NCBI RefSeq assembly: GCF_027172205.1
Contig: NC_070603.1
Location: forward strand, 101,531,803-101,595,802
DNA from: Podarcis raffonei
Taxonomy: Eukaryota > Chordata > Lepidosauria > Squamata > Lacertidae
DNA: 64,000 nt
Direction: 5' to 3'
Below the pieces are notes generated by a model, which saw only the letters and a program-made list of their open reading frames with translations, did no database searches and was not told the origin of the DNA. Of the stretch, positions 31,001 through 44,900 are shown one piece after another. A program made the position numbers and the translations under genes. Every line of letters starts with the position of its first letter. Position 1 is the stretch's first letter.

Positions 31001-32927
31001 ATCAGCTTTCTTCCTCAGTGAGTACTGCTAACCATTTGGCCACGCATTTTATCAAGGACAGGAGTGGAACAGAGCTAGGTGATCTGATGGGGTACCCAAG
31101 GTGCAATGGATTCTGCACCCATCACTTTGAGAAGTGGTGAAAATACAGCATGCTGAGAACTGTAGCTTCAGCAGAGTCTGCAGTTAGTCGGCACCCTCAG
31201 ACAATCTAGCCTCACTTGATTATTGCAAGAGCAAATTCTCATTGGGGAGGCTGTCTGAATCCACAATCCAAAACACACCCCATTTAAATGGATAGAAATT
31301 TACTTTCTACGGGCTTGCTGAAGGAAAGCTCTGCCTGTGTTATGACCTATGGTTTGGGGTTTATTTTTATTTTTTTCCTTTCACGTGATAAAATGTGTAG
31401 AAATTCCAGCTTGTAGTTGGAGATTCACTAGTGTCACAAACATCCAGATCAAATGATAACATTAAAGCCCTTCTGAGGATATTACTTTAAAACAAAACAC
31501 CTTTGCTCATGGGAGCGAGGGGAATGACCACTTGGGAGTGGATGGCGTTTAAAACACTCCCCCTTTGCTCACAAGATGGCTGTACAAGGGGTGGATTTAA
31601 CACTGAGCTCAGAATTTGAACTGGCACTTAATGCAGTCATCCAAAAAATCTGAATGTGGACTTTATTAAACGGAATGCTAATTTGGTTATGTGAACAAGG
31701 CATCAACTTACTGGAAAAATCTTTCAAGAAAAATAGCAGTGAGATTTCATTGTTTTAAAGGTTTGCATTTTATAAGGACTACTTTGTGTTCTGTTTTTTA
31801 AAAGGTTGGATGGTACAACCAACTTAGATTGGCATTTTCAGTTTCCCCTACCCACCTATCCAAAACAACAAAGGCTTATGGCATACAGTATAGGTCAAGA
31901 AATATATTCTTTGGGAAGAGTTTTAGAGGTCATTCACCATTTTGGATTTGAGAGTTTTGCATCTGGGTTTGGGGGGGATATTTTTTTTTAAAAAAAGATC
32001 AAAGCAATTTTATTCAAAATCAAGCAGGCACAGCCCTCCTCCATACAATGTCGCTGTGCAACCTTATTTCATTTCAGTGGCAGTTGTACAGGACCCGACG
32101 AACGCTCCACTGGAATGAATGAAGAATACTGAGCAGCTGTGCTTGGTAGATGATGCTCATAAAATTGTTCTGTACCATGTGATTTCACTATTTAAATATG
32201 CTTCTTCTTTTTTAATTTTTCAGTGATGGCCATGAACATTTTTGTGTTTGTTTTTTAGAACTCCTGACAGCTTCTTATCCCAAATTACTTGCAAAAGGCT
32301 GGGAAAATGTAGACCGTTTTTGTTTTCTAAGTTGTGCTATTTTTGCATTCCAATCAAGGAACATTGCTATAAAACACTAAAGCCGTATTCCCTTGTTGAG
32401 GGCTTCTTCTTCTTCTTCTTCTGTTTATTGTGCCTAACACATTGTGCCCCCTCCTTTGTGAGGGGTTTTCACTGGACAGTGCCAAAGGGGCAGTTAATTA
32501 TGCCTATGACACTATCAGAAGAAAAGAAAAAAACAAGTCCACAGTAATGTTCTTTCCCAAACATTGCTTTGCCCAACCAACCTAGATCAAATAGTGGCAA
32601 GGTGATGTACTCCTGTAAGTGAAATCTCACAGGACTTTTGTAGCAAGCTGTCCAGACCACCGGTAACACTGAGAGGAAACATCCTGTGGCTGAACGGCAA
32701 TCCAGAGTCCATTTCCAAGCTTCGCTGCTACAGACATGGCTTCAGGGAAACCCCTTGATTGTGTGACAGTCCAGTAGATTTCCACACCTGAGGACTGTGG
32801 GAAGCTGGGAGAACTCAAAAGGCATCTTGGAGTCCAGGATTTCCAGATGGAGATTTATTCATTTTTCCCCGCTTGTAGTGAAAATAATCCAGTTCTTTTC
32901 TTACCATGGCATTGTCTGTGTCAACTG
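28060..32927 (-). other. ATXN7: ATXN7 3' untranslated region (inferred)
   Basis: From the ATXN7 stop codon (32928-32930) to the AATAAA signal at 28092-28097 lies about 4.85 kb of AT-rich sequence with no SINE, MITE or LINE that I can recognise. The flanking introns are full of them. Mammalian ATXN7 also has a 3' UTR of several kilobases, as I recall. Two Pumilio-type UGUAAAUA motifs are present (29885-29892 and 28094-28101, minus strand). Extent inferred from the signals, not from transcripts. Confidence 0.65.
28092..28097 (-). terminator. ATXN7: Polyadenylation signal AATAAA (ATXN7)
   Basis: The minus strand reads CTGTAAATAAAA, so AATAAA overlaps a Pumilio-type UGUAAAUA (28094-28101). A GT-rich stretch ('aaaagttgtgcttttgc') follows within 50 bases. 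Confidence 0.6.
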
Positions 32928-32945
32928 TTAGGGACGAGCCTTTGG
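32928..32945 (-). CDS. ATXN7: ATXN7 exon H: last coding segment (PKARP, stop)
   Basis: The minus strand reads CCAAAGGCTCGTCCCTAA directly after a 'gcgaaag' acceptor that is preceded by a strong 'tttttcctctttt' pyrimidine tract. It encodes PKARP and TAA, the same last five residues as I recall for human ataxin-7. Only 18 nt are coding; the exon continues as the 3' UTR. Confidence 0.85.
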   Translation of the reverse strand, partial: PKARP

Positions 32946-35900
32946 CTTTCGCACAAATGAAAAGAGGAAAAACAGATAAATATTAAATATTTTAAGTGAT
33001 AAAGCTATGTCCAATTATATCATCTTGGATCCCCAAAATATGCTTTGGCAAAATTCAGTGGCACAGGATGGCAACCAAACATCTACTTTCTTGGGGTGGG
33101 GAAAAACTATATGCATTTTATTGCTATATCATGTTGGCATATTTCTGTATAGGGTTCTTTGTCACAGCAACAGCAAAAACCTACTTGACCCCTCCCTTTC
33201 TTATGCGTCAAAGGAAAACCTTTTTTTTCTTTTTTACACAGTATATGGGCAAAGTTCAATTACTTGTCATCAAGGTTGAAAATTATGAAGTGGCTTCTAA
33301 AATTTCAGTAAGGTTACTGATTAAAAAACATGAATTTCTGTTTTACTGCCCAGTCCCATATCCTCTCTTTAGTTCATTGTGGTATAATATTGTCAATTCC
33401 AATCAGCAACTTGTTCATTTGCAACAAGGCACCTGCCCCTGGTTGCTGAGATGACCAGTAATTATCAAATAAATAACTATGGAACCCATTGTGCCCTGTT
33501 AAAAAAATAAAATAAATCAATGCTGCTTTTCTTGGCGGGTGCAGCAGATTTGAAAAAAACTATTAGTTGATCCACTAGTGATATTTAAGCTACAAGCTGG
33601 CAATCTGGCGAAAGGCAAACGGACTTGAATCCCACTGGCACAAAGCTATCTGTTTGAGTTGTTTTCAATGGCACAACTAAGCTCTTCCAACTTGCAAGCA
33701 GCCCCATGGGGTACCCGTTTCTGCCTATGTGAAGGAATGGACTGGATGAGAGCCAACAAACGGAAGCTCAAGCCAGAGAAGGCTGAGGCACTGTCAGTGA
33801 GTGGTTCCCTAGACTGGATAGGTGGGAGGTCGCCTGATCTTGATGGAGTTACATTCCTTTGGTAAAGGAGTGGGCACACAGCTTAGGAATACTTTGAGAT
33901 CCTTTGCTGTTGCTTCTGACTCAGGTGGCCTCAGTGGTGCGGAGTGCCTTCGCTCAGCTTCGGCTGGTGGCCTAGTCTAACTTGCGTTGTCTCTGCTCCG
34001 ATAACCATTAGGTTAGATTACTGCAACGCATTATACATACGGCTGCCTCTGCTAGGGCAGAATTCAGTGGCCAGGTTGCTCACCAGGGCAAAATGGTTTG
34101 AGCATATTACATCAATCCTGGCCCGACTGCACTGACTGGCTGCTGATTAGTTTCCAGGACTAATTCAAAGTGCTGGTTCTGGCCAAAGAACGCAATACAT
34201 CAAGGACCACCTCTCCCTGTATGAACTGACCTGGACCCTGCAATCATCTGTTGCCTTTCTTTGTGTGCCTCTTCCATGAGAGGTCAGGAGGGCAGCAACA
34301 CAAAAATGGCCCTTTTCTGTAGTGGTTCCCTGCTTGTGGAATGCTCTCCCCAGAGAGGCTTCCCTGGTGCCTTTATTACATATCTTTATCTTTATTACAT
34401 ATCTCTATAACCAGACCTTTGGCTATTCTATGGCCTTTTAAATGTGTTTATGGAAGCAAGGTTTATTGGTTTGTTTTTGCTTTTGCTTTATTATGTATTT
34501 TGAGTTCTCATTTACTATTTTTATTTTGTGAACTGCTCAGGGATCCTTGGATGAAATGTGGTATACAGTGGTACCTCGGGTTAAGTACTTAATTCATTCT
34601 GGAGGTTGGTTCTTAACCTGAAGGAGGTCGGTTTTTAACCTGAAGCACCACTTTACCTAATGGGGCCTCCTGCTGCTGCCGTGTTGCCGGAGCACAATTT
34701 CTGTTCTCATCCTGAAGCAAAGTTCTTAACCTGAGGTATTATTTCTGGGTTAGCGGAGTCTGTAACCTGAAGTGTATGTAACCTGAAGAGTATGTAACCC
34801 GAGGTACCACTGTACAAATTTAATAAATAATAATAATATCCTCAAACATGAAGGAGTCTTTGGTTTCCCATAGCTGAAAACAGGAAAGCCCTTCAGGATA
34901 TATAGGTGAGTCCAGCTGGAACGTGCTATTTCCCCCAACAAGGAATCTGTGCCATGTCTTAAAAATTCAACAAGTCCCAAAAGATGAAAGGGAATTGTGC
35001 TTCTAAGAAGCAACAGCATCCATGGCGGCGAGGGAGTTAATAATAATAATAAACCATTTTGCAAAGCGAAGCATACACACACCCAAGATATCCAGCGCCA
35101 ACATCTCTGACAAAAAAAAAATCACCTCCAGTAGGCAAGTAACTGTCCGGAATGGGAATTTGTCAAAGTAACTTGTCTGGATATCAATATGGCCCAAGTA
35201 AGATTTCATACCTGATGAAGGATAGAATTGTTCATCAGTCCTTGTGTCCCTGGGATTGCACCAGTGTGTTTCGTGTGAATGTTGTTCACTGGCGGCAATT
35301 TGGCAACCTTGTTTGCTTTGCTGCTGCTGTTTATGCTGCTTGAACCAGGCGAGCACTTTCTTTTCTTTCCTATGAATTTGTCTAGGGAAGGATGTGAATG
35401 TGAAAACCCGCCGTGCGAGTTGACCGTCAGCTCGCTGGACTGGTGAATGAACGGCCCCAACGACAGGGTGGAATCGCCACTGTTCACCATCACACTCATT
35501 CTTTTTATAGATTCTGCAGGGCTCCCAGTCGGAGGGCCCCTCCCTGATTGGTCATGTTTGAGGCTAACCGAGTTAGCTTTACCAGTCATACAGTTGAGGC
35601 TGTGGGACGAAGACATCCCAGGCGAGTGATAAGAAGCCCCAGAGTTTCCAGAGTTCACCACACAGTTCTTCCTAAAGGACTCTGTGGAATGAGAAGAAGG
35701 TGCTGGCAGCGCAGAACTGTTCTTACGCTTCTTTCCTGAGCTGCCACCGCTGCTGTTGCTACTGGTACTGTTGCAGTTGGCGCTGCTAGCAGAAGATTCC
35801 TTAGGCTTGAAAGACTTGCTGGATTTCAATTTCTGAGGTTTGCTGGACAGAGGCGACGGTACCGAGGAAAGCACTGGAGGCGTGGAAGGGGATGTAGACA

Positions 35901-38900
35901 CTTGTCTTGATTGCATACTGCAGGCAGGTTCTGCTGCACCAAAACTTGCAGGGTTGGCATTGAGCGTAGTCCCGTGGGATGGTACCGATTTCCCACTGAG
36001 AGATAAACAGGAAGGAGACACGTGTGCTGGCGAGGGCATAGCTGTGGCGGGCAAGAGGAAACCTGTTGTGCTGGAGCCGTACTGCGACACAGGCGTCGAG
36101 CTTGTCCGGTGTGGAGCGCGCAAGGATGTAGTGTTGCTTGTCGCTGGAGGAATTTTCCTAGGCGGCAGGGAAAAGCAGGTCGTTAGTGCTCCGTGGGTTA
36201 ATTCTATTTTGCCCATAAAAAAAATCTGCTACCTTAACAGAAAGAAGACTGAAAAGGCACAGTGGGCACAGAGTCAAAGGCCCTACACAAATGGTCATCA
36301 GAATTAGATACCAGGGATCCCCCTTGTCCACCTAGCTTCACCAAGGGTTGCCAGCATTCTTGCTGGCAACCTAACAGATTTTGAAGAAAGCAATGTCCAA
36401 ATCTCTCCTCCTAAGAACCTGGTAATAGCTCTATTGGACCAAGCCAATGGCACCTCTAGTCCAGCACTCTGTTCACACAGTAGCTAACCAGAGGCCCATG
36501 GGAAACCTGCAGGAAGGCCTGAGCACAACACTATTCTTCTCTCCTGCGGTTTCCAGCAACTGGTATTCAGAAGTTGTCAAGGAAATCTGGTTTTTCTGCT
36601 CTCTTCTGTCCAAAAAGGTTCTCTCGCTCAGACCTCTGGGTTGGCTGCCTGAAACTGGCAAATGATCTAACAATGTATACATGTGTTACCTCTCTTGTGC
36701 TGGGTACTCAAGGCTACGCTGGTAGTTCATTAATTGGGAAGGATGCCTCAGTTGAGAAAATGGATCATTTCCGTTAATTTAGAAACACCTAAGACAATGT
36801 GTTGATGCTTAATGTTAACGCTCCTTAACTGCAAAAGAAAACACACTTTCCTCCTTCACCCCGTGCGTGCAGAACACCCCACTTCACAATGAGATATATG
36901 ACAGCCTGTTCTGTTTCTACTCACTTCCACATCTGTGAGTTAAGATGCTTGTCCACCATGACATTAAGTGCACATCGAATATGGTTCCACCGCTTATCAA
37001 ACACGTAGTAACCTCTTCCAATTTGTCGACTACCAAATGTGCAAAACTGGGGGGGAGGGATAGTTACTTTAGTAAATTTCTCAACCAGATGTTGCATATT
37101 AGCAAATATAAAATAAAGCAAAGACAAATAAAACAGTTGCAATAAAACAACATATAGAAAGAATCATAAGCATTCATGATTATCTGTGGCTCTCTTACAA
37201 CTCAGAACTTCCATCTGAAGGAATCCAACAAATATACTATATATCTTATAGAGCAATCGATCCTGCCCAAAGATCTTATTTCTCTGTGGAATACCGATGC
37301 TAAAAGCAGCCTTTCAGCTTCTCTGTCACCATGCTAGCTTCTTGTGTCTCAGAATAATTTACAGTGGTACCTCGGGTTAAGTACTCGTTCCGGAGGTCCG
37401 TACTTAACCTGAAACTGTTCTTAACCTGAAGCACCACTTTAGCTAATGGGGCCTCCTGCTGCCACCATGCTGCTGGAGCACGATTTCTGTTCTCATCCTG
37501 AAGCAAAGTTCTTAACCTGAAGCACTATTTCTGGGTTAGCGGAGTCTGTAACCTGAAGCATATGTAACCCGAGGTACCACTGTAATGCCTACCACAGCGA
37601 TTGCAACCAACCCCAGTGATTCAGTATTCAGCAGTCTTCTGTATCTAGAACCCACAGCTACATCTGAATGCTCCTTCCTCTAGAGAACATGAAGTATTGC
37701 TGCTTATGCACACGTTTAAAACACCAAGCAAGGGAAATACAAGGAAAATATAAACTGGGAAACGTACAGCAGCTGGTTGAGGATGATGATCTGAATAAAG
37801 ACAATCCAGTTTTTCAACAGGCTCTTCTTTTTCATCACATTCTCCCTCATCGCTGGATAACCGAGATGCTGGCTCAGCTGCAGGTAAGGGAGCATGTGGA
37901 GATTCATGGACTGATGGAGATTCATTTGGGGCATTCCCACTTTGTTGGGCTGGGCAGCCAGGAGGCCTTCATAAAAGAGGAATCACAGTTAAATACCAAC
38001 GAATGTTTTATAACTTGGCTTAAAAATGTATTAAAGTGTATTTATAGAACAAAGGTCTTAGATTTAGAGCATAGGACTTATTCCTATATTATATATGCAA
38101 AAATGGCACAATGAATTGGCAGACCAATCCCACAGCAGTGTCAAAAGTAAGCAATAAGCACTTCACTAGAGGCTGATGATAAGCAGCGTAAGAAGAACAG
38201 GAAACAGAGGGAGATCCACATGTTCTCTCTCTCTTTCCTAACCTTTCTGGCAGTCAAAGACTTCAAGCACTCTGATGAACTGAGAGTTGGTATAAATTCA
38301 GCCTCCCCCAACCTGGTACCCTCAGATGTTATGGACAACAATTATCATCAGTACCAGACAGCATGGATAGTGGCCAGAGATGATAGGGGCAGTAATCCAA
38401 CAATATCTGGAGGGCAGCAGGCTGGGAAAGGCTGGTGTAGTGGTTTGAGCGGTAGACAAGGACTGAGGAGACCCAAGTTCCCATTTGCGCTTAATCACAA
38501 AGATCACTGGATGCCCATGGACCAGTCACTAAGTATCGTACATTTGACAGGGTTGTTGTGAGGACAACATGGGGGTGGGCAGCAATATATACATATATTG
38601 CCTTGAGCCCCTCTGAATAGAAACAAACACCATCTATCTCACATATCCAAGCTGTTAAAATTTGTATTTTAACATGAAATTACAACACATATGAACATGC
38701 ATGAAAAGTAATAGTTTCTTACAAAAAAATAGTAATAATCACACAACACTGGACCATTGTAAATCCCTGGAAATCTGTTCTAGAGAGTTGAGGAACCCTA
38801 CAAAACCACACAGAATTGACAGTGTGGGGGGCTGCAGGGGGAAATCTCTGTCTTACATTAATGCACCCCTCTGCTGAATCAAAGGTTGCACAGCTCTTCC

Positions 38901-41900
38901 GACACAGAAAGTACAGGGGGTTCATATGCCGAAAATACAGCTGAAAACAACTATGTGAACCAGCCCTAAACTGGGCAATAGCCTTTGGTAACTACAACGC
39001 CTTTTGCCTTAGAGCGCTTGCTTGACAGTCGTTCTTAGAAATGGTGACTCCTGGCCTCCAATTCAGAAGAATGGAGACTTTGACCAAACCTTTTCAACTA
39101 TTTGGCATTTACAGCCTTCAGCCGCTGCTCTATTAATGTTCTCATGCTTCTCGACTGTGGAACAGGTCACAATGGTCTGGGCTGCCGCCTTACCCTGAAA
39201 ATATCTAGGTGGTCTGATCATTTATCTTCATTAACTTGTTACCATGCTAAGCTTAATAAGCAGAGCTAATTCAGATCAATTCAGAGCTTGTGAGAGTGCA
39301 ACATAAAAGCATGCTGCATTGCCTATACTGGTGTCATAGGAATTCTAACGTGAGACTGTGGTATGGGTCAGTGCAGACACTGAGGGTGAAAGGATCTTAA
39401 AATGGGAGATCTGGTGCTACCTGGAGTGGCACAAATGGAGCAGATGGACCAGACAAGCAACTATTCACCAGACCTAATGCAGAAAGTCACAATTCCTCAA
39501 GTTCCCTCACCAAAAGGCTACCTAAGTCACTGGGTGATTTTATTTACCTTGGAAGACTGGGGGTGTGAGGTTTGGGTTTAGTAGGTACTAAAGGCTTTGA
39601 TTCTGTAGGAATAACTCCATGAGAATTTTGGTGCAGCTCCTGGGAAGTTCTTGAAGGTGAGGGATGTGGTTCCCTGAGAGGGGGCATCTGCTGATGATGA
39701 TCCAAATGGCGGAGTAATTCTTTTTCCCTGGTTTTGCTTTTGTGCTCAGCTAGTAATAAATCAAATCGTTTCCTTCGACCCTGTACAGCTCTCCGTTGAG
39801 TTAGGGAATGTGTCTGGAAATTAAAAGGCAACCAATTACTCCAGGTTGAAGAGGTATATCTGTGCAATATATATAAAACCAAGCCTTGTATTGTTATGTC
39901 TGGCATTTTACTAGTGCAGATTTATCCTGTTTGCTTTTAGGAAAACAGAGCACAATACATATGGGGAGGTGGGTAGAGTGGTCATTTATGAAGCATTTTT
40001 GGATCAGGAACAGTGGAATGGGGAGAATTGGTAGTGGTGGGGAGACCTGGCCAAGAAGGAACTCCAATCTAATCCACAAAAATGGATAGAGGGAAGAATA
40101 CTAGGAATACAGAGAGGAAAATGGAAAAGAGCCTATTATATGCATCATATGTCTGGCTGCATAAATATATGAACTGGCATGAAGTGACACAGGCCAAACT
40201 TTCAAACAAGACCTGCAAATGCCATGTGCCATACTTGCATCTGGCATTAAGAAGATATTAAAAGTGAGCATTAAACCCATTAAAACGTCATAATCATGGA
40301 GTTTCCTAGCTCATGGTAAATCAAATTCAGTACATATGGTCCTAACCATAGGTAGTACAGCAATTAACACTGGATTGTGTATCCAAGTTCCGCAGTGTTT
40401 GTGATATAATATAATGGTGTTTCTTGAATTTCATTAATACCCACTTAAACATAGAAATGCCATTTTGTTAAATACATTAGCTGCTGCTCCCTCTGCTGGA
40501 AATATAGGTGTTGTGCACAGCAGTTAAAGGGTTTTGTGTACAAGCCATTCTTCCAACATGTTATAGCTATAAATACCCTACCCTACATTTTTAGGACCAG
40601 TTCAAGCCCAGCCAGATTCACAGTTGCACATCATCTTTGGTAATAAGGACAGCAAAGAGGTTTGCAGTATTGCCCTAGTAAGGGAGCTGAGCTGACAGTG
40701 TGAATGCAATTCAGAGCATATCTGATCTGTATTTTTATACTGCATTTGCTTATTTTCTTTAATCATTTCATTTGCATTCTTTTAGGATAGCAATTCCAGT
40801 ATCTGAATTTTCCCATCAGAATCTCCTGTGGCCTTGCCTTGCTTCCCCATGTCAAAAGATGAAGTCGTATTTAAGCAGAACTCCCTATTTTGCCAAAACC
40901 TATTTGAGTATCTCCCAATTTTTTTTTAAAGTGGGTGGGAGGGAGGAACTGGAACCATTTAGCTGCATTGTCTGAAAACACATAAATGAAGATTTAAATT
41001 AAACTAGATTTTCTTCCTATTACAGTCTAGCTCTAACCTTCTTACTAGCTTCCATAACAGAGTTTTCTAAGTTGTTTTTCAGGAAGTTGTCTGAGTCACC
41101 TAAATCATACTTTGACTTCTCCGTCCTGACGTTCAGAAAACTTAGTTCATTAAGAAGGCATCTTACCTTGCATGTCAAAGACCTAGTACAGGGTTTCTTC
41201 GTTTCTATGTCAATGACGCCACAGTAGATATCAGGATCAAATTCTCTCTCTGTTAAATACAAATAATAATACAAATAATAACAATGCAAACAACAACAGC
41301 AGCAATTTGTGCTTCATTCAGAAATTGAATTTGTTTATTTCAATGCAGAACTAACCCCAGAGTTGCTTTTGAGTTTAAGATGTGAAACCAAGTAAAGGTA
41401 TTGCCACACTTGTATTTTTCTTTACACCTACGCCCCTCTTCTTTATAGAATCCGTGAAAAAGAAACCACACAGACTCAAAGAGCATGCTTTGTAAAGAAA
41501 TATAAATTAAAGTAAAACTAGAAAAATGAATCATACTGTCATATTCTAACAGTTCAGTGTTACTGACATATACCATACACTTTAAGTCAAGTGGAAGCCA
41601 CATCTCTCTTACATTTATATAGAAATCTATATATGATGCTATAGGTAAGAAAACGGGAGGAAAACCTTCTTAAATTCATATATTAAGATTTCAAAAACAC
41701 ACAAACTGAAGAGATTAAGGAGCAGGTGCGCTTATTTTTTTATTTAAAAAATAACAGTGCTCTTCTTTAACTGTACATGCTTCCATAACTGGCAAAATTC
41801 CGTAACTGTGGGTCCATAAATGGTCACAGCAGCTAAGACCCAAGAGATCTATATGTGCAACCCCCATCCCGTAAGTGCTTTTCTTCTGATCCCCTGTCCA

Positions 41901-44900
41901 AGAGTCAACACACTGTTCATGGCTTGCCTCATTTGCTATCAAAGCTTCCAAGTTGAAAACTATATAGCTGTGTGGACTGTGTCGGTTCTTGGCCTTTATC
42001 TAGGGCTATTTCTTGCACCAGGGAAATGATTTCATACCACTTAATTCACCTAGGAGGCTTAAAAAATATATATTATACTTCAAATGAGGGACACTTTCAA
42101 GGAAATAGTGAACGCTTTCACTATTAATCAGCACTTGCGTATTTCGTTTTGTGCATTTCTAGCTCATGCCACATTATGATGATTTAAGGCACATTTAATA
42201 ATGTTGGCTAGGATCCAAGGAAGGCTGGGCGTGCATATGTGGCTGATTTTTCTGAACAGCAGGATCTCAAATAGTGCTGCACCAGAAGGTCCAAGAAGGG
42301 ATGGAGGAACACCAGAAAAAGGGAAGTAATACCTGTGCAAGTACACTGCACACGGTGCTATGGAACCAACCAAGAGTTAGCATTTAGATCAGGCATAGGC
42401 AAACTCAGCCCTCCAGATGTTTTGGGACTAAAACTCCCATCATCCCTAGCTAACAGGACCTGTGGTCAGGGATGATGGGAGCTGTAGTCCCAAAACATCT
42501 GGAGGGCCGAGTTTGCCTATGCCTGATTTAGACAGCATTTCTAGTGCACAAGATTTATTATCATACAACAGCTTTGCTCTCCTCAGATGTCACACTAAAC
42601 TTTGGTACAGCAATATGTGAAAGAGCCCAAACCTTGCATGTTTCATGTCCCCTCCCAGACCCAGAACTTTGGTTAACCAGTTTCGCAAATCATTGGCTTG
42701 TTAGAAATTAACCACAGTACATCTGAAGCCGGAAGAAAATGCTTCTGAACCCTTGCCAGTTGCTCTTTTATTTTTATTGTTAGCAAGCGAGGGGAAAAAA
42801 ATGCCGTATAATAATTACCTGACAATCTTTTGTGTAAAAATTTCCTATTATTTGTACTCTCGTCTTGCTTCTTTTCCGAGTATGGAGGCACAGAGAGAAG
42901 ACCTTTACCATTCAGTATCTGTCCAGGGGAAGGCAAGGGTGGCTTTGGTATTGAGGGATTAAGGCCAGTCTTTATTGAGGAGCTCACAGTAGTAGAACAG
43001 GTTGGACCAACAGCAGGTTTCAATAGTGCACCATCTATCTTTGGATGTATTTTTTCCACTTTGACAGATGGAGTCATGCTGCAAGGAGGAAATAGGTAAT
43101 TTATTATAAAATATGTAGACTGCTTTTCATCAAAGCAGTTTCCAACACAAAGTAAAATACAGCTGAAACAGAAATCAGGAGCAGTGATACATAAAACAAA
43201 CAATCCTAAACTCCAGAGCAGATCAGCCAGGTCCTCTAAAAGCCTGGGAGAACAGATGCATCTCCATTAGATATGTAGCCATCCATAGGCCTCTAAAGGG
43301 AAGGGAAATCCACAGTTGGGGTGTAATTACTGAGAAGGCCATATAGCACAACCTCACACATTCTCTGATAATCAGTGCCCTCCACCAATCTGATAGCACA
43401 GGCTGGCTGATATGGGAAAAGGTGGTTCCAAACCACATTGGTAGCCAGTGTAGATCCCACAAAATAGATGCTATATGATGTGTAGAGCAAGCAAAATTGT
43501 GGCCAAGGTGTTTCAACCGAGGAACGGCTATAGCTGCTGAACCAGCCATAGCTGGCAATAGGCACTCCTAGCCAATAAAACTACCTGAGCTCCCAACGAC
43601 AACAATGGATCTAGCAGAAGCACGTACCTGCTGCTTCAGAGACAATGCAAACTCCACCCAGAACAGGCCAAATACACAGTTCCCAAACATTAGAACCACC
43701 CACCAACAGCACCCCTCCTTTTGTCAGAATCCACCTTCCGTTTACTAGCCCTCATCCAGCCCATTACTACCTCCTGGCACCAGTTCAGCAGAGATATAGC
43801 TACATCTGGTTCAGATGGTATGAAGGAAAGAGCTGGGTGCCATTAGCATACTGATACCACCACGCCTTAACCCTCAATGAGTGCATCCAGCAGCTTCATA
43901 CAAATGGGAAACAGCACTAGGAACAGAATGAAAAAGCTGTACTGTGCTTTTTGATGACTAAAAAACTGTGGAATAAGTTAGAGCCTGCATACTGATTATG
44001 TGGGTTTTTGAATTTTATGGCATTTTTTTTAAAAAACAAACCTTTAAATCAATTTTCAAAGAGAAAATACAATAAACAAACATATTTTGCATTTTTTGCT
44101 GTTGACCCCAATGATTTATGTGTGTCACTATTCTGTTTTACCAGAAAAGTGAACATCTCAATAAAGGCTCCCTACCCCTTTTTAATTTGCAAACGGTCCC
44201 ATGCTTAATACAATCATTAGGCATAGTTGCGTGTTTGATGGGTGCACAGACCACAATGTGAATTGCCCATCTGGGCAAAGGTTTCCACTAGATTCAAAGG
44301 AACCCATGGACTGAAAGAGTGCTTCCGTTAGTGGAGGACAAAGTCTGGATCCAACTTACTGTGTTCAATTCAAAATAGAAAATAGGATGTCTGGCTGCTC
44401 ATCTCCCTTTTATAAAGCGTATGCACATTTTATTCGATCACGTTTGTTCTTCTTTCTCAGGTACACAATATATCAGATTCAGCTGTTCACTTTTTAGAGT
44501 ATGTGTGCAGAAACCATTTGACATTTAATACATTTCTACTTCAATGTTGCACCAGTATGATTTCTATGTCCAACAACTTTATAATGTAAACCGCCCTGTG
44601 ATCTTTGGAGGCAAAGTAGTGTACAAAATTAAAAAATAATAATACACAAAATATAAAAATTAGTGGGTGACCCTTATTTCAACCCAACACCTGACCTTCT
44701 AACTCAGAAGTTTCCAGCATGCTTAGGAAACTCAGGAAACATATTTAATCCCAGTTAGCAACTTGTAACCAACTCTTAACTTTCTTTTTGCCGTATGAGC
44801 ATGTTTCCTTTCCCCCCCAATTTGATATGGTTTTTTCTCTTTTTCTATATCATCCTTCCCCTTCCAGAAACATTAAAAAGTGCAGCAGTGATGCTGCTGG

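Larger units (their letters stand above)
32946..35211. other. ATXN7 intron between exons G and H
   Basis: 2.27 kb. It holds a plus-strand L2-like LINE fossil (about 33680-34835) interrupted near its end by a family A MITE (34566-34812). The rest is AT-rich without recognisable features. Confidence 0.6.
37967..39547. other. ATXN7 intron between exons D and E
   Basis: Holds a hAT-like MITE (38300-38431) next to a MIR-like SINE (38432-38625). The remainder shows nothing recognisable. Confidence 0.5.

Noticed and set aside
28060-32927. miR-124 target site in the ATXN7 3' UTR
   Set aside because: miR-124 control of mammalian ATXN7 is known, but by eye I found no minus-strand GTGCCTT. A proper scan would be needed.
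35440-36307. Plus-strand frames opposite ATXN7 exon G
   Set aside because: The minus-strand reading is clearly ataxin-7; the opposite frames are its shadows.
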